The translations under genes and the position numbers were made by a program. From the IMG/VR virus record IMGVR_UViG_3300007640_000016, positions 1-37,230 of that record: DNA of 37,230 nt; one strand, given 5' to 3'. This DNA is from a virus. Of this stretch, positions 28,237-35,496 are shown piece after piece. The notes below the pieces were generated by a model. It saw only the letters and a list, made by a program, of their open reading frames with translations, was not told the origin of the DNA and ran no database searches. The stretch's first letter is position 1; the number at the start of each line of letters is the position of its first letter.

Positions 28237-28636
28237 TGTTTTTCTCCAAAATTCTGTGTGTTTCTCGCATTCCGCGACTTTTCAGAAAAGGCGACCATCC
28301 GCCCCGGCAAATAGCTTTGAACCGCGCAGCGCCAACGGCCCCGGCCCATGCTTCCAATTCATCGCCAAGCAAGTCTTGCCATTTTTCGCGCTCGGTGCCT
28401 GTGCAGTGCGTCAGTACCGCTGTTAGAATGCTGCCGCGCTCTAATTTGGTTAATGCAACTGCCAATATTTTTTCTTCCCTGACTACCCAGCATTGTTGAA
28501 CTGTATTGGCTACATCAAGGGCAAGTCCGTGTGCCGTTGTTCCGTCTGTCGCCCTGTCTGCAAACTTGTCGAAGTATTCAGCTAACAGCGGGTATAAATC
28601 AAATATCGCCGTGGGCGGTATTAAAATGATATTCAC
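28229..28636 (-). CDS. GNAT-like protein in the virion operon
   Basis: 135 residues. The sequence WVVREEKILAVALTKLERGSILTAVLTHCTG (50-80), DLLGDELEAWAGAVGAARFKAICRGGWSPFLKSRGM (88-123) fits the acetyltransferase-like fold of a small protein found among phage tail genes. The acetyl-CoA loop (Q/RxxGxG/A) is not convincing. It may be an assembly factor (compare P22 gp14 by position) rather than an enzyme. It overlaps neighbours at both ends. Confidence 0.6.
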   Translation of the reverse strand: MNIILIPPTAIFDLYPLLAEYFDKFADRATDGTTAHGLALDVANTVQQCWVVREEKILAVALTKLERGSILTAVLTHCTGTEREKWQDLLGDELEAWAGAVGAARFKAICRGGWSPFLKSRGMRETHRILEKNIG

Positions 28637-29505
28637 ACTATTACCGCCAAATAACCTTCAATTTCCGCAGTACAAAAAGTGTTAGCCGCGTCCGAAATAG
28701 CAATAATTCTAACGTCGTGGTTCTTTGGAACGATCCGGTAAGGGTTGAAATTTATACTACCAGTCGGTGCGGAAGCCGTGTCTAAGCTCAATTGAACACC
28801 TGAAGGAAGCCACACGCCGCCGTTCGCAATATCCCGAGATTCAAGGATAAAGTCCACAGCGGCGGAAGGCCCCTGTGCGTTCTCAACGCCGCAATGGATC
28901 GACGTAACAATCCAGTAATCAGTTGACGAAATAGATGTAGCACATTTTTCAGATTGCGTTTTGCCCGCGCTAATTATGCACTTTGTTGCCGCCGGAACCG
29001 TTGGCACACCTGACGACATGCCGCCCGTGTTATCATACGCCGAAACAATTCCAACCAGCGCAGCGTAAGGGCTGTCGAACGTCGTGGAGTTCTTTACATA
29101 CATTCTAGAAACGCGGGCAACGGGCGTTCCTAGTGTCACCTCAGTCTGTCCGGTTAACGTCGCATTTTGCACAGAAAAGGTAAGGTTTCCTGACCCGTCA
29201 ATTGTGTGGCCTTCAATCGTGATAATCTGCGTGGTGTCAGACGTGCTACTTGATACAATGCTGTCAATGATATTCGTTGAAACATACGTTTCATTAACCA
29301 CAGCGCCTTGAAATGCAGCCACCGTTGTCCTTACACCCGCATCCGCATTCACGGTTCTGCCGAATTTATTAAGGGCTTTCTTCTTTTCCCACACAGAAAC
29401 GGTGTTCCCGTAGGTTCCCTGAATGACCCGTTCAGCGTATGCCAGCGCCCAATCCTGCGGTGTACCCGCCCCGCCGACACGGCGCTGTAAGTCAATAGGG
29501 TTCAT
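28633..29505 (-). CDS. Virion structural protein
   Basis: 290 residues. Helical start with GTPQDWALAYAERVIQG (14-30), then a long beta-rich region (TLTGQTEVTLGTPVARVSRMYVKNSTTF; VDFILESRDIANGGVWLPSGVQL). Looks like a tail or neck protein of a beta-sandwich fold. Position next to the 137-residue gene and the propeller suggests tail-hub assembly. The family cannot be named from the sequence alone. Confidence 0.6.
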   Translation of the reverse strand: MNPIDLQRRVGGAGTPQDWALAYAERVIQGTYGNTVSVWEKKKALNKFGRTVNADAGVRTTVAAFQGAVVNETYVSTNIIDSIVSSSTSDTTQIITIEGHTIDGSGNLTFSVQNATLTGQTEVTLGTPVARVSRMYVKNSTTFDSPYAALVGIVSAYDNTGGMSSGVPTVPAATKCIISAGKTQSEKCATSISSTDYWIVTSIHCGVENAQGPSAAVDFILESRDIANGGVWLPSGVQLSLDTASAPTGSINFNPYRIVPKNHDVRIIAISDAANTFCTAEIEGYLAVIV

Positions 29506-29915
29506 GGTTCACCCGTCTGGTCATAGCCCCAGCCACCAATATTCACGTCATTGTTCGTCGTGCATATCGCCTGAATAAAGTCGCCCTCGGAAATTCTATG
29601 GTTGATCGCCACGTCAATTATTTCGCTGGTTTTCGCGGGCAATGTCCTTTGGAAAACCACCGTATTGCTCGTTGCAGCCGCGCCACCGCTAGGAACAAAA
29701 TATAAAGTGTATTCCGTTGAACCCGCCGTGACGTTCGCCGCCCACAAATGCACGATCCAAAAATCAGCGTCAGCAACTGCCGTATAGATTGTCGTTGCCG
29801 TAGTTTGTATCTGAACAGGGCGAATGGGCTTGGCTGTCAGGAGCGACGGCAGGCGGCGAACTGTCTGTTCTGTCCACTGTGAGTTTTTCGGGCCTTGCGG
29901 CGGAACGTATGCCAT
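29502..29915 (-). CDS. Small beta-rich virion protein
   Basis: 137 residues. A Pro/Gln-rich start (MAYVPPQGPKNSQWTEQTVRRLPSLL) is followed by a beta-sandwich with TTATTIYTAVADADFWIVHLWAANVTAG, YTLYFVPSGGAA and RTLPAKTSEIIDVAINHRISEGDFIQAI, reminiscent of small neck or decoration proteins. One-base overlap with the propeller gene. Function inferred from place. Confidence 0.6.
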   Translation of the reverse strand: MAYVPPQGPKNSQWTEQTVRRLPSLLTAKPIRPVQIQTTATTIYTAVADADFWIVHLWAANVTAGSTEYTLYFVPSGGAAATSNTVVFQRTLPAKTSEIIDVAINHRISEGDFIQAICTTNNDVNIGGWGYDQTGEP

Positions 29916-31402
29916 CAGCGCCTCCCTGACCGTTTGGCGCGGACAAGAACATTCGTTGCGTTATCCCAAACCGTTGCTGCGGGTATGCTCATTCGAATAG
30001 CGTGCAGCCAATTGTCTACGTTATGCGGGCAGAAGCCATCAGCGGCCTTAACCGTCGGCGTGGTTGTTGATACGTCGCCGCCCTGTTGCGTTCGTGACCT
30101 GACGCTGGTGGTTACTGTCGCCGCCATAGTTTCAACACCCGGCCAAACGCCGCCGACCTTTGTTCTGTAGCCAGGTTCCAGCATAGCCTCACCTGTCAGG
30201 AAGGAAGCCGCCAAAGCCGCCCCGTCCATCGTGGCGAAGTCCGAGCCTGCACCGCTTGTTACATACGCCGCAAAACCTAAATCCTTTGCCCGCCATTCGG
30301 ATGTCCCCAATGTATAAGCTGACATTGTACCAATGCCGCCGGGGAATGTGCTTGCCAAAGACGCAAGTGTTTCCGAATTAACCCGCGTTTGAACCAAATA
30401 ATGCAAGTTCTGATCCGAGTATGACCACCGGTCCAGTGCAAAGTTATAGATCAGCAATTTGGCGAATGTAGACCCGCCTGACGGGTAAAACGCCCAAACG
30501 ATACATTTCTGCGGCCAGTTTATCGCGCCGTGCGTCTTGGAAATGTTCACGTCTGACACTTCAGCACTAAACCATTCGTTAATGCGCCCATACCCGATGT
30601 TCTGAATGTCAGAACCGTTGGTGCGGTGGAATCCGTCCTGACTTAGAAAGAACGTATCAGCACCGATTGTTACAACCGAACCGGGCGCAACCGCGCCTTG
30701 GCCAACCGCCACATATGGAAAGTCAAAAACCTGCGGTGCGCCCACAAAAACCATGCGCCGAATTGCGCGTTCCTGAAACACCAGCCCGAAACGCCCGCCA
30801 ACAATTGCCGTAATTTTGCCATCTGCCGGGTCCAGGTCTTGATACCCGCACATTGTACCGCGATCAGTTGCCCAGCTTGCTGCCGGGTTGTTTTTCGCAG
30901 ACCAGCGAATGCGGTGGTGAACTGTTGGATTTCCCGCCTCGATGTCAACCAGATCGCCGACAACAATGAAATCATCAACACGGCCAATCTGTGCCGCTTT
31001 CGGCGGTGTTCCGGTTAGAACTGACCATGTGTCGTCAGTATCGATGTCAGTTAAATATTGCAGATCATTTTCAATTGACGCCGCAATAATTAAATCCTTG
31101 AACCGTTCGAACTTCCATCCCGAAGCAGTGGCCGAATAGCCTGTGGTTTCCGTAACGGTGCTTGACCGCAGTGTGAATAACCGTGTGGATGAACCGCCGC
31201 AAATAACCGCGTTTGAATTAACATCAAAGAACATATCCGCACCGGTAACAACTTCCGTCGTTGTGTCGCTCTGCGCAACAGGCGACGGAAACGGTGAATA
31301 ACCACCCGCCGACGGGTAGACGTTCAGCGCATCAACAAGGCCGGGGTTTTTGAATGCCGGGGCGTCCGGTGTCCAGTCACCCAAGGGAAGTTCAAAATTC
31401 AT
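29915..31402 (-). CDS. Beta-propeller tail/DNA-stabilisation protein (P22 gp10-like)
   Basis: 495 residues, near the 472 of P22 gp10. Repeated blades of four strands run through the protein (DMFFDVNSNAVICGGSSTRLFTL; GWKFERFKDLIIAAS; HRIRWSAKNNPAASWA; GADTFFLSQDGFHRT), fitting a propeller. Such proteins plug the portal after packaging and form the tail hub. It is directly preceded by the adaptor gene, as in P22. The match is by fold and order, not by a unique motif. Confidence 0.65.
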   Translation of the reverse strand: MNFELPLGDWTPDAPAFKNPGLVDALNVYPSAGGYSPFPSPVAQSDTTTEVVTGADMFFDVNSNAVICGGSSTRLFTLRSSTVTETTGYSATASGWKFERFKDLIIAASIENDLQYLTDIDTDDTWSVLTGTPPKAAQIGRVDDFIVVGDLVDIEAGNPTVHHRIRWSAKNNPAASWATDRGTMCGYQDLDPADGKITAIVGGRFGLVFQERAIRRMVFVGAPQVFDFPYVAVGQGAVAPGSVVTIGADTFFLSQDGFHRTNGSDIQNIGYGRINEWFSAEVSDVNISKTHGAINWPQKCIVWAFYPSGGSTFAKLLIYNFALDRWSYSDQNLHYLVQTRVNSETLASLASTFPGGIGTMSAYTLGTSEWRAKDLGFAAYVTSGAGSDFATMDGAALAASFLTGEAMLEPGYRTKVGGVWPGVETMAATVTTSVRSRTQQGGDVSTTTPTVKAADGFCPHNVDNWLHAIRMSIPAATVWDNATNVLVRAKRSGRR

Positions 31403-31998
31403 CAGAGCCGCCGCGATCTGGTTTCAAGGGATGTGCCAATACGTCTGCGCAAGTCATCCTTTTCAGCCATTTTCTTGGCCGCAACATAAGCGCCCCCATA
31501 CGAAGCTTCTCTTTCGGAATCCGAAGCCCAAATGGCCGCATGTGTCAGCGCGGAATAAATATATAAATCAGGATAGCGCGACATCACGTCATTCGTGTCA
31601 GCACCCGCCGAAAGCGCCGCAAGGGCGCTGTTGTACGTCATATACAGGGTGTAGGTCCCATCTGGGACAGGATCAAGCCACAGCGCCCCGTCACGAAGTG
31701 TATAATATTGCGGTGCGCCTGTGCTGATAAAATTATGTGAACCAAACTCGGTTACGGGTCGCAATATTCGCGGGCTGCCGCCGACTTCAGCGTACAGACT
31801 GATAACCGAGTGAAACGCCGGGGACAGGGCCGACAAGTCAACCGGATGCGTGGCCGTTGTCAGCGTGGTTGTCGATTCCATGTCAATAAGCCGCAAGTCG
31901 CGGTTAATCGCCGCCGTTGTCAGCGTGTAGACGTAACTCGGCACGTCCGAGCGGCCCATAGCGTCGGCCACATTCGCTTGAAGTGTGGTGTAATTCAT
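31402..31998 (-). CDS. Head-to-tail adaptor protein
   Basis: 198 residues. The sequence starts with helices (TLQANVADAMGRSDVPSYVYTLTTAAINRDLRLIDM), then LYAEVGGSPRILRPVTEF, PQYYTLRDGALWLDPVPDGTYTLYMTYN, and SRYPDLYIYSALTHAAIWASDSEREASYGGAY, a pattern typical of podoviral adaptors (P22 gp4/SU10-type). It forms a ring beneath the portal and carries the tail. The one-base overlap with the propeller gene makes the pair co-translated. Confidence 0.75.
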   Translation of the reverse strand: MNYTTLQANVADAMGRSDVPSYVYTLTTAAINRDLRLIDMESTTTLTTATHPVDLSALSPAFHSVISLYAEVGGSPRILRPVTEFGSHNFISTGAPQYYTLRDGALWLDPVPDGTYTLYMTYNSALAALSAGADTNDVMSRYPDLYIYSALTHAAIWASDSEREASYGGAYVAAKKMAEKDDLRRRIGTSLETRSRRL

Positions 31999-32357
31999 TA
32001 CGTTTTATCCGTTGTTCTGAATTTGGCGTAATCGCGGTCGCGAAGCAATTCTTTAAGCAAGTTGTTCAGCTTTAGGGAATAAGTTGGCGCATTAGGATCA
32101 AGACGCCCTTGCGCCGTCCACTCGCGGATTTTATCATAGACAATCGTTGTCGGAATACTGCCCACCCTGCGGCCTTCGCCAACCTTGCCGTTGGTTTCGT
32201 TGCGAATGCGGGTATTATTGTTAATGATCGGTTCAACATCCTGAACAAACTGGCGGTGGTACTTCATGCCGTCGTCGTCAACGATCCGCACGCCAACGCC
32301 ATCCCAGCGACGTTGCCACTTCTGCGCTTCTTTGAATGCGTTAGCTGATATTTTCAA
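31998..32357 (-). CDS. Virion-region hypothetical protein
   Basis: 119 residues with charged helices (AFKEAQKWQRRWDG; DKIREWTAQGRLDP; LNNLLKELLRDRDYAKFRTTDKT). Placed between small head proteins and the adaptor. The arrangement of N-terminal helix, beta-hairpin and final RDRDY helix is conserved in related phages I have seen, but no function is known. It may be a head-completion protein. Confidence 0.6.
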   Translation of the reverse strand: MKISANAFKEAQKWQRRWDGVGVRIVDDDGMKYHRQFVQDVEPIINNNTRIRNETNGKVGEGRRVGSIPTTIVYDKIREWTAQGRLDPNAPTYSLKLNNLLKELLRDRDYAKFRTTDKT

Positions 32358-32641
32358 AGGTCAAGTTCTCCAACGAACAAAGTGCCGCCGGTATCTACTT
32401 GTATTGCTGAAACCTTTTCACCGGGAGATATGCGCAGCGGAATCGGGACATTTGCCGGGATCGGGAAATCGCTGGTTGTAGCCGCCGGGGCCGTACCCAC
32501 CGCAATGTGCGCGGTCGTGGTCGTCCAAACAATAACAGCGTGGATGTGGTCAGCCACTGCGTTTGAAATAACGCCATGCGTTCCAGTGTACGCTACAGAT
32601 TGTCCAGCTTCAGGACGGCCAAGATAGTGTTGACTTCTCAT
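32354..32641 (-). CDS. Small head or neck beta-protein
   Basis: 95 residues, mostly strands with Thr, Val and Ala (ADHIHAVIVWTTTTAHIAVGTAPAATT; ISPGEKVSAIQVDTGGTLFVGEL). Overlaps the next gene by four bases. Composition is like small head-decoration or neck proteins. No name can be given. Confidence 0.55.
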   Translation of the reverse strand: MRSQHYLGRPEAGQSVAYTGTHGVISNAVADHIHAVIVWTTTTAHIAVGTAPAATTSDFPIPANVPIPLRISPGEKVSAIQVDTGGTLFVGELDL

Positions 32642-32829
32642 TGTGCAAATCCATTCTTTTTCAGGGTTGCCGCCTCATGTGACGGGAGTTCAACATGGTC
32701 GCCGTGGTTAACCGGGCCTATCGACGTTTTAATGTGGCTGGCCGTTATGTAAACTTCCACAAGTTCCAACTCTGGTGGTGCCGATGCTGTGTGCATATTG
32801 TATTCTTTTGTTTCTTTACGAGCCGCCAT
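32638..32829 (-). CDS. Small hypothetical protein in the head block
   Basis: 63 residues, AGGTG before the ATG. Sequence includes a beta segment (LELVEVYITASHIKTSIGPVNHGDHVELP) and a helix (HEAATLKKNGFAQ). It follows the hairpin at 32855-32879, where transcription may weaken after the abundant capsid genes. Function unknown. Confidence 0.5.
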   Translation of the reverse strand: MAARKETKEYNMHTASAPPELELVEVYITASHIKTSIGPVNHGDHVELPSHEAATLKKNGFAQ

Positions 32830-32854
32830 TTTTTCACCTGTAATTTCTGTAAAT

Positions 32855-32879
32855 GGACGGGGCCATTACAGCCCCGCCC
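32855..32879 (-). terminator. Hairpin after the capsid/decoration genes
   Basis: Nine paired bases with one G-T pair (GGACGGGGC 32855-32863 with GCCCCGCCC 32871-32879) around a seven-base loop. The leftward tail is only ATTTACAG, so at most partial termination. Placed after decoration and capsid genes, it could lower downstream expression. Confidence 0.5.
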
Positions 32880-32886
32880 TGTTAGT

Positions 32887-33315
32887 TTAGCTGAACGGCG
32901 TGGCTTCAGCGCCGCTAGTAACCAGGAACCCGCTAACCAGCCATGTCGCTGTCGCAACGTCCTGCAATTCGATATAGGAGCCTTTGACGCCTCCGGTAGT
33001 CGAACCGTTGAGTGTGATGATAGTATCCGTGCCGTCAGCATTAACAACGACACCAAGAATGTCGGTTGCCATCGCTACGCCGCCGGTTAGATCATCAGAG
33101 CCGTTCGTGGTGATAGTCAAATCACCCGTCTTGGTAATCAGAACATAAATGCGGTATCTGGCACCCGACCCGGTGGCGGCAGGCAAAGTAATAGCCTGCG
33201 TTGCAGCAAGGTTGGAGTTGATTGTGACGCCAGAATGCGCTTGTTCAGTTAGTGTAAGCGCAGCGCCCGTAAAGTTAACGGGAGCGCCTATATTACGAAG
33301 GTTTTCGCTAGACAT
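32887..33315 (-). CDS. Capsid decoration-like protein
   Basis: 142 residues, almost wholly beta-strand with repeated Thr/Gly (FTGAALTLTEQAHSGVTI; ITLPAATGSGARYRIYVLI; GDLTITTNGSDDLTGGVAM). It lies 13 bases after the major capsid gene. Head-decoration proteins often have this composition and position. Placement is suggestive but the assignment is not certain. Confidence 0.6.
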   Translation of the reverse strand: MSSENLRNIGAPVNFTGAALTLTEQAHSGVTINSNLAATQAITLPAATGSGARYRIYVLITKTGDLTITTNGSDDLTGGVAMATDILGVVVNADGTDTIITLNGSTTGGVKGSYIELQDVATATWLVSGFLVTSGAEATPFS

Positions 33316-33328
33316 TTTTCAGCCCTCC

Positions 33329-34279
33329 TTACGATGTGCTAAGGTCGGCAACAATGCCAGACGCTTTTTCGTTTCGGCATTCAAGTGTTGCCTCCGCGAT
33401 GATGTGGTACTTCTGAGCATCGCCAGTCTTAGCCAGGGTTTCCTCTCTCATTGGCCGAAGTTCAGCCCATGCCCACATGTCGTTTCGCATGATGATTGCG
33501 TCACGACTGCGAACATGGCGGTTCGCTTCAAAGCGAACAGTGCCAAAATCATAGTCATACACGTCAATTGTCGCCACCAGTGTCTTCTTGGAAGCGTCGA
33601 GGTTCATCGTGCTTGCGCCAGTGAGCGAAGATGCAACCTGCTTCACCCACGAACCCATATAGACACAATCAGGCATAACGCCCGAATTGTCCCAGATGGA
33701 TTTCAGTTCAGCATCCAGCAACGCAGCAGTGATTGCCCGCTGTGTGCCGTCAGTCCGTGCGTCCGTGCCGTCACCAGTCGGTTCCACAGCAGCACCACCA
33801 CCGTTTGAGGTGTTAGTAGTCAGCCATGCCGGGATGCCCGCCATTTCACCAGCGGTAGAAGAACCACGGGCAACTTTGGCGTTGTTCGCAAAAATAGACA
33901 TCTCCATGTCGGTTTTCAGGGCTTTCGCCTTCATACCGGCCTGATATGTGTGTTCTTTTTCGCGTCCAGCCTTATCAACTGCCTCCATAGTGCCTGTGAC
34001 GTTGAACGATTTGCTCAAAATCTGGCATTGGTTTGACAATCGAGCTGTCGGTGTAATGGCAGCAGCAACAACGTCGTCGCCTTCAATCTGCGCATTGGTG
34101 GCACTTGGCGTATCAAGTGAGTCTGTCTGCCACTCATGTAGCGTCGACTTTGCCCGGACTTTGGGAATGGCACTTAGAACGGGAACCTCATGAGCGTCTA
34201 CGTTGTAGATGTTATTAACGAGGTCCTCTCGAATGCCGATTGCGTCGGCAGTGTCGAAGGTATTTGCTGGTTGAGCCAT
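33329..34279 (-). CDS. Major capsid protein (DUF5309/HK97-type)
   Basis: 316 residues. Sequence features of DUF5309-type major capsid proteins: N-terminal FDTADAIGIREDLVNNIYNVDAHEVPVLSAIPK (8-40), HEWQTDSL, a long helix (KAGREKEHTYQAGMKAKALKTDMEMSIFAN), and the C-terminal RNDMWAWAELRPMREETLAKTGDAQKYHIIAEATLECRNEKASGIVADL. These build the icosahedral shell. It follows the scaffold gene by 24 bases. It should be the most abundant virion protein. Confidence 0.9.
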   Translation of the reverse strand: MAQPANTFDTADAIGIREDLVNNIYNVDAHEVPVLSAIPKVRAKSTLHEWQTDSLDTPSATNAQIEGDDVVAAAITPTARLSNQCQILSKSFNVTGTMEAVDKAGREKEHTYQAGMKAKALKTDMEMSIFANNAKVARGSSTAGEMAGIPAWLTTNTSNGGGAAVEPTGDGTDARTDGTQRAITAALLDAELKSIWDNSGVMPDCVYMGSWVKQVASSLTGASTMNLDASKKTLVATIDVYDYDFGTVRFEANRHVRSRDAIIMRNDMWAWAELRPMREETLAKTGDAQKYHIIAEATLECRNEKASGIVADLSTS

Positions 34280-34303
34280 AAGCTCATCCTCCTAAACGGT
34301 GAC

Positions 34304-35257
34304 TTACCGCCCAATAGACTTTTTTATTTCGTCAAATGATATGGGTCGGCTGAGTCGTTTCTGAAATGCGGCCCGTCTTTCAGTTTGTGGATCGACATCG
34401 CCACGGGATTGACCGGGGCGTAGAACCTTCGGCGCTGCGGCGATTTTCTTATCCGCTGCGCTTGCCGTAATCTTTTGCTTGGATTCCAACGCATCGTATC
34501 GCGCTGCCTTTTCCAAAATAACGGCAATTCGATAATCGGGAGTCGAGTCATATTCTTGCACAGTAAAACCAGCAGCCAGCGCTTGAGCTTTTCTTGCTTC
34601 AGCGCCTTTGTCAAAATTCTTTACGTCGTTCCATTCGGGGAACCGATCAACCGCTATGGTCGCCGTTTCCGCAATGAATTGTCTACGCGCAGAATCCTGT
34701 CGTTTCTGGTTTTCCTGATTACGCTCATCGCGAAGTCGTATTTTCGCGTCCCATCTGGCTTTTGCTGACGCATACCCAAGGGGGTCTTCATCTGCCAGCT
34801 TTACCCAATCCGGTTCACTTCCTTCAGTGTCCACTAACTGTTGTGCGAGCCGCTGCTCGCGATCCGCAAGATCGGCCTTTTGTTTATCAATGTCGGCCAT
34901 CAAGTCTTTGCGTTCTTTTGCAAGGTCTTGTGTCTTGCGACTATAATCCGCCTGCCTCAGATTGCCCGCCTTCAGTTCACTCAGGCTTGTCTCTTTCCCG
35001 TTAAAGGCAACTAATACATCATCGTATTCATCGCCAAGGATTTGAGGGCCTTCGTCGGACTGTTGGGGTTCTTCCGCTTCGGTGTCGGTGTCGGTGTCAG
35101 CTTCCAGCGTTTCCACGCCTTCAGCTTCGGGTTCCGGCTCTAATGCCGGTTCCTCTGTCTCAACTTCCTTGGCCTCAATGAGGCTGTTCGCTTTTGACAG
35201 GGCTTCAGTCATCGTTATGGGTTCCCCTGAAAAGGGAGTATCCGTCGATTCAGACAT
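34304..35257 (-). CDS. Scaffolding protein
   Basis: 317 residues. Residues 30-75 are extremely acidic (Glu/Asp/Thr runs such as TDTDTEAEEPQQ). Residues 100-190 are coiled coil (QDLAKERKDLMADIDKQKADLADREQRLAQQLVD and RLRDERNQENQKRQDSARRQF). The C-terminus is basic and ends FDEIKKSIGR. This acidic-helical-basic layout with place directly before the major capsid gene is typical of scaffolds, which guide shell assembly and then leave. Confidence 0.8.
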   Translation of the reverse strand: MSESTDTPFSGEPITMTEALSKANSLIEAKEVETEEPALEPEPEAEGVETLEADTDTDTEAEEPQQSDEGPQILGDEYDDVLVAFNGKETSLSELKAGNLRQADYSRKTQDLAKERKDLMADIDKQKADLADREQRLAQQLVDTEGSEPDWVKLADEDPLGYASAKARWDAKIRLRDERNQENQKRQDSARRQFIAETATIAVDRFPEWNDVKNFDKGAEARKAQALAAGFTVQEYDSTPDYRIAVILEKAARYDALESKQKITASAADKKIAAAPKVLRPGQSRGDVDPQTERRAAFQKRLSRPISFDEIKKSIGR

Positions 35258-35267
35258 TTGGTTGATC

Positions 35268-35480
35268 CTATTTGTTTGTTTCGGCCTCTCCTGGCCATCT
35301 ACGCAGCAAATTCCACGCCCGTTTTAGGCCGTGGTATTCGTGCCATCGCTCATCGCGTTCCTCTGCGGTTTTCGCGGCGAGCAAAGACTTGTTTATGCTT
35401 GCGAGAGTTTCATCAATCGCCAGCACTAGAATTTCATCGTTTATTACAGCGTTGGCCCTGAAGGCCCTTGCTTGAGCGTC
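35268..35480 (-). CDS. Small helical protein between portal and scaffold
   Basis: 70 residues from the ATG at 35480, 16 bases after the portal stop. A longer frame to 35603 would overlap the portal by more than 100 bases. All helical (MDAQARAFRANAVINDEILVLAIDETLASINKSLLAAKTAEERDERWHEYHGL), with WHEYHGLKRAW near the end. Small helical proteins in this position are common in podoviruses; function unknown. Confidence 0.6.
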   Translation of the reverse strand, partial: DAQARAFRANAVINDEILVLAIDETLASINKSLLAAKTAEERDERWHEYHGLKRAWNLLRRWPGEAETNK

Positions 35481-35496
35481 CATTAAATCACCCACA